Under the pieces are notes generated by a model. It was not told the origin of the DNA. It worked only from the letters and a program-made list of their open reading frames with translations, and made no database searches. From contig JAJVIP010000010.1 in the NCBI GenBank assembly GCA_022072025.1, forward strand, positions 114,050 to 178,049: a stretch of DNA of 64,000 nt. The letters are read 5' to 3'. Shown here piece after piece: positions 43,885-53,257 of this stretch. The stretch's first letter is position 1. Each line of letters opens with the position of its first letter. The position numbers and the translations under genes are program-made. Source of the stretch: Elusimicrobiota bacterium. Its GTDB lineage: Bacteria > Elusimicrobiota > Elusimicrobia > F11.

Positions 43885-45993
43885 TTACACCTCGCTTATG
43901 AATGTGCACCGGCAGTTGGGATGAACCGGCAGAAGGCTCCGCGCCTCATCCATGCCGAGCGTTTTGCCCATCTTGGCGCCAGGGATCGATTCCGATACCG
44001 CCCGGCATTCCGGACAGGCATCTGCGGATAAGAGAAAAACCACCTTCTCAATCCCCGCTTGCTCCAAAGCGTCCAGATTGCCCTCGTTGTAGGCGCGGTT
44101 GGCCTCCGTCCGGGCGATCACCTCTGCCGCTGATGAGCGCGACACGCTTCGGCTGTGGCCGGTTCGAATGACGTTTCCTTGCGCGTCAATCACGGGCCGC
44201 ACGTTCACGGACGCGAAGGAATCAATTTGATCTTCAACGCGGGCCTGCAGTTGCTGGAGGGATTCATTGGCCGCGATCCCTTCAATAAGAGATTGACGGA
44301 GCGACGCCTTGATGGATTCCGCGACGTGGTTCGCCAGCGTCGTGGCGTTGTTGCGTAGAACTTCATCCAGCTCGCCGCTGATATCATCGATGTCCCGGAG
44401 CTTGTTTCTTTGGGCCGCGAGTTTGAGCGCCCGGACGGCGGCTTCCAGCGTGTGTTTTTCAAGAACGCGGGCGATCCCGTCTTGGTCGATCAACTCCAAG
44501 ATGATTTCCAGATCGTCCAGCCTCTTCATGGCGTCTGGAAATTTGTATTGCCGCAACGCAACGTCGTGATACCGAACCGTCAACGGCTCTCCCGCAAGGT
44601 CGGTCTTTTCGATTTTCGGCGCGATCCGTTCGCGGACAATCGTCCGGACCCGCCGCGAAACCGCGTCTTTGATCCGGCGAAATTGATCCTCTAGCGCCCG
44701 CACAAACCGGTTCTCCAGATCCAACACCGAACGCGGCGTTGCGGTGATCGCCTGTGATGGTTTCAACTTTCCCTTAACGATCTCATCATCGCCTTGCAGG
44801 ATTTTCTCCAGCTCCGGCATCCGTGGAGCGACGATGCGGCGAACTTCTTCCGGCGTGAACACGCCGCCTTGCAGATAGATGTTGAAGATTTCCGCCTGAT
44901 CCTTCTCATCGATGGAACGCTTATTGAACTGGAACGACCAATCCTGAATTCCAAAGCCCTGCCGAATGATGCGCTTAGTGATTTTCTCGGCCAGTCGCAT
45001 CTGAAACGGAAGGATGGTCTCGTCGTAAAAGGTCTGCGTCTGATGTTCGCCGGTGCCGGATCCGATGTTGCCGGTTTCGATGATGGAGACCTTGCTCGGC
45101 GGGACGCCGTAGACGGCGAGGATTTCGTTCCGCGTGAACTCGCGAAGATCGAGGAACTCCATGTCCTTTTGGTTCACGCCGATTTGCCGGTACTCCGTGT
45201 CGCCCTCCAGCACCAAGTCCGCATGCGCGAGGTCGGGGTTCCGCGCCCGGGCGTTCAAGAACTCGCGGTTCCGCTCCACCTGCTCGGCGGTCGAGTTCTT
45301 CATGATGAACGCGCCTTTGATCTTTCCGCCGTTGATAAAGAATGCCCGGTTATAGATCTGCGCGAACTTGTCCACTGTAACCGGCAGGATGAGCGAGGCG
45401 AGCGGCGAGAGGCCGTAAAGGGTCGCGCCTTTGGTTCCGAGCTTAAAATGGATTATCTCTTGCGGTTCGAAATCCACCCGTCCGCCCTTTGCGGCGAGCG
45501 AATATTTCGGCATCTGGACATAACCTTGGATCAATCCATGCTCGTTCGCCTTGACTCTCACCGTGGTGGCGTCCAGATTCCATAGCTCCTTTGGCTTCCC
45601 GTCCGCGCCGCGCACGACCTCCATGAAGGCGTTCCCAAATACGTGAGTATCGCGGGTGATGTCGTCTAAGATCTCAAGAAAGGTGTCGTTGGGATTGCAG
45701 TTCGAAAAGAATTCGGAAAGCGTCTCGGCGTTTCGCTGATCGGGGTTGGGCTTTGAGGGAACCAGCGTGTATCCGCGCGCCGTCACCGCTTTGCAGATCA
45801 CGCCGACCACCGCTCTCACCCAAGAAGTCTGCTCGTACATCTGGTTGTAGATCTCCAGATCGACCTCCGGCAAGATTCCCTCGGACGCGCTCAACCCCAA
45901 AACATGCGACACCACCTGCCGCGAGGATTTCTCGACCTCGCCTTTAATCACATCAGGAAACAAAAACTTCGCCAGCCGCTCTTTGATGCTCAT
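43885..45993 (-). CDS. Portal protein fused to MuF-like minor head protein
   Basis: A 702-residue protein. Residues 1-410 are a phage portal (HK97-type: MYEQTSWVRAVVGVICKAVT; FLDLREFTRNEILAVYGVPP; GTGEHQTQTFYDETILPFQM). From about 500 on come the helices of the SPP1 gp7/MuF family, ending in the diagnostic Cys/His pattern ADACPECRAV ... LPVHPNCRCTF. The two are usually separate genes. No stop or frameshift breaks the chain. Its start overlaps the terminase stop by 4 bases. Confidence 0.88.
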   Translation of the reverse strand: MSIKERLAKFLFPDVIKGEVEKSSRQVVSHVLGLSASEGILPEVDLEIYNQMYEQTSWVRAVVGVICKAVTARGYTLVPSKPNPDQRNAETLSEFFSNCNPNDTFLEILDDITRDTHVFGNAFMEVVRGADGKPKELWNLDATTVRVKANEHGLIQGYVQMPKYSLAAKGGRVDFEPQEIIHFKLGTKGATLYGLSPLASLILPVTVDKFAQIYNRAFFINGGKIKGAFIMKNSTAEQVERNREFLNARARNPDLAHADLVLEGDTEYRQIGVNQKDMEFLDLREFTRNEILAVYGVPPSKVSIIETGNIGSGTGEHQTQTFYDETILPFQMRLAEKITKRIIRQGFGIQDWSFQFNKRSIDEKDQAEIFNIYLQGGVFTPEEVRRIVAPRMPELEKILQGDDEIVKGKLKPSQAITATPRSVLDLENRFVRALEDQFRRIKDAVSRRVRTIVRERIAPKIEKTDLAGEPLTVRYHDVALRQYKFPDAMKRLDDLEIILELIDQDGIARVLEKHTLEAAVRALKLAAQRNKLRDIDDISGELDEVLRNNATTLANHVAESIKASLRQSLIEGIAANESLQQLQARVEDQIDSFASVNVRPVIDAQGNVIRTGHSRSVSRSSAAEVIARTEANRAYNEGNLDALEQAGIEKVVFLLSADACPECRAVSESIPGAKMGKTLGMDEARSLLPVHPNCRCTFISEV

Positions 45994-47372
45994 GCCAAAT
46001 CCTCCACGAAACTGATCCGGCCTTTCGACCGGTATCCGCTCACCGCTTCAATCGCCATGTAAAGCGCGTCCAAAAGATCGTCCTCGCCTTTTGGGAAATG
46101 GAGCAGATCCTCTTCCAAGTCCGGCAGATTATCGGGAAGCCGGATGGCTCCGTTTTCAAACCGGACCGCAAGGCTTCGGAGCCGCCGCTGTTTGTCGCCT
46201 TGCGCGGAGACGCCTTCAATCGGCATGGATTTTGCCTCCGGGTCATCCCTCAATGCTTGGACAAGCGCGTGCTGATAGGCCGTGACCTCGATATTCACGA
46301 GACACGGCTTATAAACGCGGCAAATGCGTTTGATTGTTTTGACCTGCGCGGGAAACTCCATGTGTTCCTTGTGTGCGTCCAGAACGAAAATATCCTTGTC
46401 GCCCTCCGGCACCCCGACCACGACATACGCGAATTTCGACTCCGACTCTTTGGCGGCCGCGGCGAGATCGACGCCGATGTAAATATTCATGCTGTCGGGC
46501 CGCTGGGTGTATCGGCAGGATCTCAGCCATTCGATTTTGAAGTCGGAGCCTTCTTGTCCCGACACGTCGTTCAACATCTGGCAGTAATAGCTGGCGGTGC
46601 CCATCGCGCCTTTGAGTTCGTCCAGTTTCTCCGGCGAAAATCGTTCGGGGAACAGAATCTGGCGCTGGCCGCCTTGGTCTTTCCATTCCGCCGACTGAAC
46701 GATCTTCGTCCAATGTTTGAATCCCGCGTCGGCCAGAATTTGTCCGTACATGTCTTGCGCGTGCCACCTTGTGCCCACCAACACCAATTGTCCGTTCGGC
46801 TCGAGCGCGGGCAGAATCACGTTCTTAAACCAGTTCAGGAGTTTCAGCCGCTGGTGCGGGGTGTAACTGTTGTTGTTGCTCACGGGATCGTCCAACACAA
46901 TCAAATCGTTGTGGAGCGAGACCAAATTTCCAAGAACGCCGCCCACGGAGAAGCTGGCCTCTTTGGAAATGCGCGTCCTCGGAATAACAATCGAATCCTC
47001 CGTCCACTTAGACGCCGTGGTTTCCCACGATCCGTAGCGGGCGAGGAATCGTTCGTTGGAGGTGATGTGTTCTTTGATCTCGCGCAGAAAATTGCGGGCG
47101 TTGGAGAGCGTCTCGTTCACGATCAAGATCCGCATGTTGCGGTCTTGGACGAGCCGCCACAACGTGTAGGCCGTTGTGATGGCGGAGGATTTCATATGGC
47201 CTCGCGGGGCCATCAGCATCAAGAACTGGCTTCGCAACAGCTCTTCGAACCAGCCCATGTGGAGTTTGGTGAACTGGTCGAATCCGAGCGTCCGCCGAGC
47301 GAAGATGAACAGGTCCCACAGCTTCTGCTCGGCCTCGGTCATCTCTAGGGCGGACTCGGGTTTTTCGCTCAT
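45990..47372 (-). CDS. terL: Terminase large subunit
   Basis: The motor and nuclease that packages DNA. From the ATG at 47372 the protein is 460 residues; a longer frame up to 47453 would use TTG without a ribosome binding site. Walker A is a variant (LMAPRGHMKSSAITT), Walker B is NDLIVLDDPVSNN, and the C-terminal nuclease Asp are in YIGVDLAAAAKESESKFAYV and near DDLLDALYMAIEAV. It precedes the portal gene with a 4-base overlap. The packaging type (cos or pac) cannot be told from this alone. Confidence 0.92.
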   Translation of the reverse strand: MSEKPESALEMTEAEQKLWDLFIFARRTLGFDQFTKLHMGWFEELLRSQFLMLMAPRGHMKSSAITTAYTLWRLVQDRNMRILIVNETLSNARNFLREIKEHITSNERFLARYGSWETTASKWTEDSIVIPRTRISKEASFSVGGVLGNLVSLHNDLIVLDDPVSNNNSYTPHQRLKLLNWFKNVILPALEPNGQLVLVGTRWHAQDMYGQILADAGFKHWTKIVQSAEWKDQGGQRQILFPERFSPEKLDELKGAMGTASYYCQMLNDVSGQEGSDFKIEWLRSCRYTQRPDSMNIYIGVDLAAAAKESESKFAYVVVGVPEGDKDIFVLDAHKEHMEFPAQVKTIKRICRVYKPCLVNIEVTAYQHALVQALRDDPEAKSMPIEGVSAQGDKQRRLRSLAVRFENGAIRLPDNLPDLEEDLLHFPKGEDDLLDALYMAIEAVSGYRSKGRISFVEDLA

Positions 47373-47596
47373 GCCAAACCTCGGACGAGGGTCCACCCCA
47401 AAAAAAGTGTCGAATAAAAAATTTGAAGGCAAAGAGGCCAAAAGTGTCGACAAAAAAGCAAGGGGGGTGCATCCCCCGTTTGGCGTCCGAAATTTACGCT
47501 ATTTGAAAATCGTTTCTCCACCGCTTCTCCGACGGTGGGAGTCACTTGACATAATGACGCATTAAGTCCAGTTGGAACCCGCTTCAATTGCACCGT

Positions 47597-48142
47597 TTAA
47601 CCCTCCTTCCCTTCGCTTTCCGCATCTACCATCACCGACTTCTCAACCGCCGCTGCGATGTCGACCCCCGCCTCGCTCAGGTTCTCTTTAGCGACATTTG
47701 TCGCCTCGGCTCTTTTTCCTTTTCGCTCGATGATGAACTCTCTAAACCTCACTGTATCCTCCATGGTGGCGCTCTCTAAGAGCGGCTTCGAAAGCCTCGC
47801 GCCTCCGAGAGACGGAACCGTTGAGTCGTTCACGTATTTCCACATGAGCGCCGACATCTTTTCATCCGCTTTGCGAGATTTGACGAACATATTCTTGATG
47901 AGGCGTAGCCGCGTCTTCCAAACCAAGAGTTCGATCTGCTGATAAATCCGCGCGATGATCGGGTTCCCGCCTCCGGGGAAATCCCCGTCCGGCATCTTCT
48001 CCAAGTGGTACAGAAGCGTCGTTCTTGCGATCCCCGCCTTCTTTGCCGCGCGGAACGGGTTCTCGCCCCGGCGGATCATGTCCAGCGCTTCGTTTATTTT
48101 TTCAACGGAATGCTTCTGGCCATGCCGTTTGGTGAGAGCCAT
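47597..48142 (-). CDS. terS: Terminase small subunit-like, HTH protein
   Basis: From the ATG at 48142, 181 residues: MALTKRHGQKHSVEKINEAL, a psq/Mor-type helix-turn-helix (FRAAKKAGIARTTLLYHLEK) at about residues 28-48, a helical middle probably used for oligomerisation, and a charged tail. A DNA-recognising protein right before TerL is best explained as the small terminase. The start lies inside the preceding zinc-binding ORF (49-base overlap). Confidence 0.65.
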   Translation of the reverse strand: MALTKRHGQKHSVEKINEALDMIRRGENPFRAAKKAGIARTTLLYHLEKMPDGDFPGGGNPIIARIYQQIELLVWKTRLRLIKNMFVKSRKADEKMSALMWKYVNDSTVPSLGGARLSKPLLESATMEDTVRFREFIIERKGKRAEATNVAKENLSEAGVDIAAAVEKSVMVDAESEGKEG

Positions 48143-48357
48143 TCCGCGCGATCCGCCGCTCGGAGCCGCTGTCTCATCTGCTTCTGATATTTTCGCTGGT
48201 AATTTTTTCGCCACTCGCTCCAACACTCCGCGTGATAAACCTGATTGCAAAACCACGGCCACAAAACTTTTCCGCACAACCGGCATTTTCGTTTCGGCGG
48301 TTCGACCAATTTTTGAGGCGAACGCCTCTTGCTCAATATTCTGGCGTTTGCAGTCAT
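48094..48357 (-). CDS. Small zinc-finger-like phage protein
   Basis: From the ATG at 48357, 87 residues: MTANARILSKRRSPQKLVEP, then KCRLCGKVLWPWF, CNQVYHAECW; two Cys pairs with a His, fit to bind one zinc, followed by a Lys/Arg/Gln-rich helix. It probably binds nucleic acid. The gene lies between rusA and the small terminase and overlaps the latter by 49 bases. No family recognised. Confidence 0.6.
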   Translation of the reverse strand: MTANARILSKRRSPQKLVEPPKRKCRLCGKVLWPWFCNQVYHAECWSEWRKNYQRKYQKQMRQRLRAADRAEWLSPNGMARSIPLKK

Positions 48358-48359
48358 TG

Positions 48360-48389
48360 TCCGTCCATCAACTTTCAATCTGTCTACGC
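48360..48389. repeat. 30-base repeat, copy 2 (end of RusA-like gene)
   Basis: Covers the final codons and stop of the RusA-like gene and the bases up to the next gene. 29 of 30 bases match 40324-40353, where no RusA gene is present. This copy looks like the original, because it is coding here. Confidence 0.75.
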
Positions 48390-48814
48390 GAGGAGACATT
48401 CGTCTCCACTTTTCCTGAAAGACTTTTCAGCGGAATTTTTGCGATGACTTCCGATTTCGAATCGTGCCACACGCCCATGATGCGCGGCAGGATGAATTTG
48501 TCGTTCGTGAACAAACCGCCGTACTGCATCGCGTCAAAGAGAATCTTGCCGTAGTTGTGCGCGTCACAGTTCGTTCGCGGCAACACAAACCACAGGTCAA
48601 CGTACGAGTAGCGATCAACGGGCTGGAGTTTCTCGCGCAACATCAAATCCCGAACGTCGTCGCCAACCGTTCGGATGTACTCGCGGGCTTCTGTGGTGAG
48701 AATCGCCCGACAGTTCTTGCCCATGCGAACCGGTTGCATCCGCGCGTTGGTGGAAGGGCACAGGGGAAAGAACATCAGAATTCCATCGGCCAGCGGTTGG
48801 AAGGAGAGGGTCAT
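48368..48814 (-). CDS. RusA-like Holliday junction resolvase
   Basis: A 148-residue nuclease. The family pattern is seen: FFPLCPSTNARMQPVRMGKN near residues 15-34 and the metal site NCDAHNYGKILFDAMQYGGL followed by FTNDKFI, equivalent to the DxDN...K...D...DD of RusA. It resolves branched recombination intermediates before packaging. It sits at the end of the replication block, next to the terminase genes. Confidence 0.8.
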   Translation of the reverse strand: MTLSFQPLADGILMFFPLCPSTNARMQPVRMGKNCRAILTTEAREYIRTVGDDVRDLMLREKLQPVDRYSYVDLWFVLPRTNCDAHNYGKILFDAMQYGGLFTNDKFILPRIMGVWHDSKSEVIAKIPLKSLSGKVETNVSSRRQIES

Positions 48815-48835
48815 GACCGGTCCGGCTCACAGGCC

Positions 48836-48935
48836 GAGTGACACCTGTGACATCTCTCATCGTTATCCCTGTTACACGCGCACGCGCGCACGCGCGTAAC
48901 GGTGCAAATGTAGCGGGATGACACAGGTGTCACTC
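48836..48935. repeat. Nested inverted repeat around an alternating CG/CA tract
   Basis: The outer arms GAGTGACACCTGTGACATC (48836-48854) and GATGACACAGGTGTCACTC (48917-48935) are inverted copies with one mismatch. Between them lies a 30-base imperfect palindrome (48871-48900) beginning GTTACACGCGCACG and ending CGCGCGTAAC, made of alternating purines and pyrimidines, which can form Z-DNA. It fills the only sizeable gap between primase/helicase and rusA genes. It may be a replication origin, a regulator-binding site or a large cruciform; it is not a U-run terminator. Confidence 0.7.
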
Positions 48936-48955
48936 CGGGCCTCGCCCCACCCACC

Positions 48956-51064
48956 CTATTCATGGGCTTCACCCTGATTATCATCGGTTTTGACCGTTAT
49001 GCCGAGAAACCCACGGCACCGGTTGCTTCGCCACCGCTCGAACCCCTTCTTGACCATGTCATCGGCAAATTTTTGAAGAGTGCCGGGATACTCGCCCCAG
49101 TTTTCGGCCCACAGCTTCCATGAGCTGAATAAATCTTCGGTGGTAGACCTGACCGATGGATGCACAAAACAGTGATCTTCCATCCACCGGCGCATGGCGT
49201 CTTGGGACTCAAAATATTCTTCCGTGGCCGACAACACGACTGCGGGCGCTTTGAGTCCAACCCTCTGCCATTCCAAACATCCCTCCAACGCCCACTTGAG
49301 AATCCCGTCCGATTCTTGAAGCAAGCGCTCCGACAAACTCTTGTCGCGTTTTTCAGGCGGGATGGTGACGGTGAAAGGAATCAGATGAAGGCGACGCCTC
49401 ATGGCCTCGTCCACATCACGGATAGAGGGCTTGTGGTTGCCCGCGATCAACAGTTTGAACTGCGGCTTGTATTCAAAAAAATCTTGCCGCATGAACCGCG
49501 CTGAAATCTTGTCTCCGCCGGTGAGCGATTTAATTCTGGACTCCGCCCAGCGCCGGCCTTTCTCAACCTCAATCGCCGTCACAAGCCGCGCTCCCATCAG
49601 GTTCGCCAAATCCGTCGGGTGCCGGTCGGATCGGGATTCCATGAAGGTGTCCATCGCCGCGTTGGTCGCGTAATCACCGAGGATCGCCGCCAAGGTGTTC
49701 ACGAACACCGATTTACCGTTCGCCCCTGTCCCGTAGAGAAAAAAAAGGGCGTGTTCCGTGGTGACGCCGGTGAGCGCGTATCCGGCGACCCGCGCCAAAT
49801 ACCGTTGCAGATCCTCGTCGCCGCCTGTGACGTCGTTCAGAAAACTTTTCCAAGACGGGCAATCTCCGCGCGGGATCGCGTTTGACATTTTGGTCATGTA
49901 ATCTTCTCGTGAATGAAGTTTGGTTTCGCCTGTTTTCAAATCCAAAACCCCACCGCGCGTATTCACCTTCCACAAATCAGCGTTCCACTGTTCTGTCGTG
50001 GCCGCATGTTTGCGGTCGGCCCGCGCCATACGCTCCACAGCGGCCACCGTCGTCGCACCGGAGACTTTGGCCGCAACCTTTGGCTTCTTGCATCGCGCCG
50101 CCGCTGCGCGGCAGATGAGGCGCGCCAAATCATAAGCCTTGAGCGTGTTTTCATTCCGCCAACAAGCGCCGTCCCACATAAGCCAACGGCCCCACGCCGC
50201 TACGTACCGCCAATCGTCGAAGTGTTTCTCCGTGAACTCGAGCGCCAGCGCATCGTCCGTGAACCCAGGTGGCCGGATGACTTCTTCCTCATCTGAATTC
50301 TCGTGGTTTGTGCCGTTTTGAAATACCGGCGCGTCCTCCGGCGGATAACGGGCAATGCTGGCCGAGATGTTTTCGATTTCTTTTTCATCCAACGGCGGCG
50401 AGCATCGTTTGATGTTCACGGTTTTGAGAGCGGCGGCGATCTCGTCCGTCTCCAAACCGCGCCTCCGCATGGATCCGGCGAGACTGGCCAACGTCGCGTT
50501 TCGTTCGCCTTCGGGGATCGCGCCGTTCGTATGACCATTCGTTCCGTTCAGGATTGGCGCGGCGTGATGCTCGCGGTTTTCTTCCAACTCGCGAACAACA
50601 TTGGGGAGCGCAGTCAAATGAGCCTCAGCGTCGAACCATTCATACGGAATGTCCTCAATCTTGGATCCGGGTGCCACCACATAACCGCCATCGGATTTGA
50701 GATCAACGCCGGGCAGGAGCCCATTCCGGCTTTTAAGCGGCTCTTCCAGCAAATAATAGAGATGCCATCCGCCGCTCGGTGTCTTTACCATCAAAGTCGG
50801 CGTCAAACCTTTTATTTTTTCGACGGACTCCCGGCCTTTCGCGCCATTTTTAACATCAATGTCCACTACCGCCAATTTGGAAACCATGCCAGTGGCAATC
50901 CCAATGTTGGCATCCGGATATTTTTCCCACCACCGTTTGGCCGCGAACACAGATTTGGTGGCGTCCTTGAATCCGTTGGGGGTCAAAGGACGTTTGGCAT
51001 TGGGAGCGACGGGAAACACCGCCCAGCCGAGTTCGATGTAAGCGAGCGCTTGTTCCAAACTCAT
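48956..51064 (-). CDS. Prim-pol primase fused to SF3 (D5-like) helicase
   Basis: From the ATG at 51064, 702 residues. The N-terminal 200 are a bifunctional primase-polymerase (prim-pol) domain: ELGWAVFPVAPNAKRPLTPN, GIATGMVSKLAVVDIDVKNG (active-site DxD), and TPSGGWHLYYLL. The C-terminal half is a P4/D5-type SF3 helicase with Walker A FLYGTGANGKSVFVNTLAAI and the sensor segment KLLIAGNHKPSIRDVDEAMR. Such a fusion can prime and unwind phage DNA alone. The start overlaps the helicase stop by 4 bases; the next gap holds the inverted repeat. Confidence 0.88.
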   Translation of the reverse strand: MSLEQALAYIELGWAVFPVAPNAKRPLTPNGFKDATKSVFAAKRWWEKYPDANIGIATGMVSKLAVVDIDVKNGAKGRESVEKIKGLTPTLMVKTPSGGWHLYYLLEEPLKSRNGLLPGVDLKSDGGYVVAPGSKIEDIPYEWFDAEAHLTALPNVVRELEENREHHAAPILNGTNGHTNGAIPEGERNATLASLAGSMRRRGLETDEIAAALKTVNIKRCSPPLDEKEIENISASIARYPPEDAPVFQNGTNHENSDEEEVIRPPGFTDDALALEFTEKHFDDWRYVAAWGRWLMWDGACWRNENTLKAYDLARLICRAAAARCKKPKVAAKVSGATTVAAVERMARADRKHAATTEQWNADLWKVNTRGGVLDLKTGETKLHSREDYMTKMSNAIPRGDCPSWKSFLNDVTGGDEDLQRYLARVAGYALTGVTTEHALFFLYGTGANGKSVFVNTLAAILGDYATNAAMDTFMESRSDRHPTDLANLMGARLVTAIEVEKGRRWAESRIKSLTGGDKISARFMRQDFFEYKPQFKLLIAGNHKPSIRDVDEAMRRRLHLIPFTVTIPPEKRDKSLSERLLQESDGILKWALEGCLEWQRVGLKAPAVVLSATEEYFESQDAMRRWMEDHCFVHPSVRSTTEDLFSSWKLWAENWGEYPGTLQKFADDMVKKGFERWRSNRCRGFLGITVKTDDNQGEAHE

Positions 51065-52767
51065 GATGAAACCCCTGCGGGGACGGCGACATCGGTAGAG
51101 CGATTCCGCATTTGAAACGTGTTCAACGCCCGCATGATTTTCTGATGGTTGAACCGCAGGTTGAGAAGGCATGACGCCTTGTACCGCGTGATGGGACCCT
51201 TCAAAATTTCATGCGGCAAATACTGCAGCTGTTTCGGCGTGGGTGGACTTTGAAGCCATCGGCGGGATTTGTGCGCCGCCTCTTCGGTTTCGTTGGAGTT
51301 CATCCAATCATCAGCGGAGGCGAGGCAGGCCACGCGGTCGCCCACATATAGAACCTGTGGCCACTGGCCTTCCACTCCACCTACCGCATGCCACAATCCG
51401 TTAATGTCCAGAACAACGCTCCACGCGACGAATCCCGTTGCCGCAAGGATAGATCCGTCACCATTTACATCGCACCATTGGAAAGACGACCGCGCCAACA
51501 GATCGATCTCGGTCATCTCAAATTCTTCCAGCGTCTTTTCTTTAGCGACGGGGAATACATGGCCGCAAAACGGACATTCTCGAAGCCGAATCGGCACCTC
51601 GGCCTCGCATTCGGGGCAGATTTTTAAGGGTGGCACTCCGGAGCGTTCCTTGTCGGCCTTCTCCGGTTGATCCAAATCAATGTCTTGCTCAAGCGAACCG
51701 TGCGTTAATGCCGACGTTCCGAAATCCAAAACAACACAATCGGTTTTGAGGAGTCCGGGGTAACGATCCGGCTCGATCTTTCGTAGCCCGCGCCCGATCA
51801 TTTGCACGAAGGTTGATTTGTGGGAGCAAGGGCGTAAAAGAACGACGCAGGAGACAGGTGGACAGTCCCAGCCTTCGGTGGCCACGGCAACGTTGACCAA
51901 CACCTGCGTCTCGCCGGAGTCCAGGCGTTGAAAAACAGATTCACGTTCCGCGTCCGGCGTTTCGCCCGTGACTATTTCGGCTTTGACACCTGACGCAACG
52001 AACGCGGCCAAAACATGCTCCGCGTGAGCGATTGTGGAACAAAAAATCACTGTGCGTCTCTCGCCCGCCTTCTCCCGCCAATGCCGAACGATGGCGTCCG
52101 TTATCGGTTTACGGTCCATGATCATCGCCACCTCGTTCATGTCGAACTCAGAAGCCAACCGGCGCACGTTCCGTAATTCTTCCTGCACGCCCAAGTCGAT
52201 CACGAACGTGCGGGGCCGCACGAGCTGACCGGAAGCGATCATTTCTCCCAAGCTAATTTGGTCGGCACAGTTGTTGAAAATGTTGCGGAGCGATTTGCCG
52301 TCACCGCGATTGGGCGTGGCGGTGACGCCGTAAATTTTCAGATGACCATTCTTTGATTTGGCGGCATCTATGATGCGCCGGTAGGTCGCCGCCTCGGCGT
52401 GATGCGCTTCGTCAACCACGAGAAGATCCAAATACGGCATCTGCGACAGATTGTTCTCGCGCGAAAGCGTTTGCACCATCGCAAAGACAGCGTCGCCATC
52501 CCATGATTTCGTTTTCGCGTCGATCACCGAGACATTCAAATGTGGATTCACTTTTCGGAACTTGTCCATGTTCTGCGCCGTGATCTCGTCGCGGTGCGCT
52601 AGGATCGCGGCCTTTCCGCCGTGACCGTTCAACATTTGGCCGATCACGGCGGAGAGCATGATTGTCTTGCCCGATCCGGTGGGCGCCACGCCGAGCGTGT
52701 TTCCGCGTTCAAGAAGAGCTTTGACGCTCTTCTCGACGAATTCCTTTTGTCGAACCCGAAGAATCAT
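51061..52767 (-). CDS. SF2 DEAH-type DNA helicase
   Basis: A 568-residue helicase. Motif I is GVAPTGSGKTIMLSAVIGQ, motif II LLVVDEAHHAEA, motif III GVTATPNRGDGKS, and motif VI MIGRGLRKIEPDRYPGLL. A zinc-binding CPECEAEVPIRLRECPFCGH follows near residue 385. It resembles the helicase subunits of restriction and phage replication systems; in this place it probably serves replication or recombination. The C-terminal 150 residues are unique. Confidence 0.85.
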   Translation of the reverse strand: MILRVRQKEFVEKSVKALLERGNTLGVAPTGSGKTIMLSAVIGQMLNGHGGKAAILAHRDEITAQNMDKFRKVNPHLNVSVIDAKTKSWDGDAVFAMVQTLSRENNLSQMPYLDLLVVDEAHHAEAATYRRIIDAAKSKNGHLKIYGVTATPNRGDGKSLRNIFNNCADQISLGEMIASGQLVRPRTFVIDLGVQEELRNVRRLASEFDMNEVAMIMDRKPITDAIVRHWREKAGERRTVIFCSTIAHAEHVLAAFVASGVKAEIVTGETPDAERESVFQRLDSGETQVLVNVAVATEGWDCPPVSCVVLLRPCSHKSTFVQMIGRGLRKIEPDRYPGLLKTDCVVLDFGTSALTHGSLEQDIDLDQPEKADKERSGVPPLKICPECEAEVPIRLRECPFCGHVFPVAKEKTLEEFEMTEIDLLARSSFQWCDVNGDGSILAATGFVAWSVVLDINGLWHAVGGVEGQWPQVLYVGDRVACLASADDWMNSNETEEAAHKSRRWLQSPPTPKQLQYLPHEILKGPITRYKASCLLNLRFNHQKIMRALNTFQMRNRSTDVAVPAGVSS

Positions 52768-52774
52768 CGGGCGA

Positions 52775-53257
52775 TTAGAATTTGAGATCCGATTGAGCGG
52801 GTGCGGCGACTACCGCTGGTCTTTCAGTCGCGGCTTTCGGGGTCGACACTCTTCCTTTGTCGACCTCTTCACCTTCCACGAAGAACTTGGAAACCTTGTT
52901 TCGTTTCTTCCCTTCGTATTCGTCCACAATTACATGGGCGCGGCAGTATTTGCGGAGATACTCGTCGGTGTCGAAATCGAGAGATCCGTCATACGGCAAT
53001 CCGAGCGCGTGATTAACTCTCAACCAGATTCCATGCCCCGGCTGTTTAGCGGGGATAAACGTCACCGTGTGGAAACACCGACCTACGGTTTTTCCTTCGA
53101 AGGTCATGATGTCGAAGGTGAGATCAACTTTCTGACGTTTGGTTTCGTTGGTCAGCCCGTCATCTTTATCGACCACCTCGACGATATAGTCGCCTTCGGG
53201 GGCCAGCGGGAAACCCGCGCTTTCTTCTGCGGCGTCGGCTTGAATTTGGACTCTCAT
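52775..53257 (-). CDS. Phage protein in ssDNA-binding position (DUF669-like)
   Basis: A 160-residue beta-rich protein ([40 protein letters not shown]) with a Pro/Ala-rich C-terminus ending SDLKF. Short barrel plus flexible tail with acidic/aromatic end is what SSB-like phage proteins look like. It follows the Sak4-like ATPase with a 4-base overlap and precedes the helicase. I infer single-strand binding; the family is uncertain. Confidence 0.5.
   Translation of the reverse strand: MRVQIQADAAEESAGFPLAPEGDYIVEVVDKDDGLTNETKRQKVDLTFDIMTFEGKTVGRCFHTVTFIPAKQPGHGIWLRVNHALGLPYDGSLDFDTDEYLRKYCRAHVIVDEYEGKKRNKVSKFFVEGEEVDKGRVSTPKAATERPAVVAAPAQSDLKF

Noticed and set aside
46098..47348. 416-residue rightward ORF opposite the large terminase gene
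   Set aside because: Antisense of terL; typical shadow composition and no start signal.
48871..48900. Alternating CGCGCA tract as a possible CRISPR or microsatellite array
   Set aside because: No repeat/spacer order and no cas genes; better explained as the core of a nested inverted repeat.
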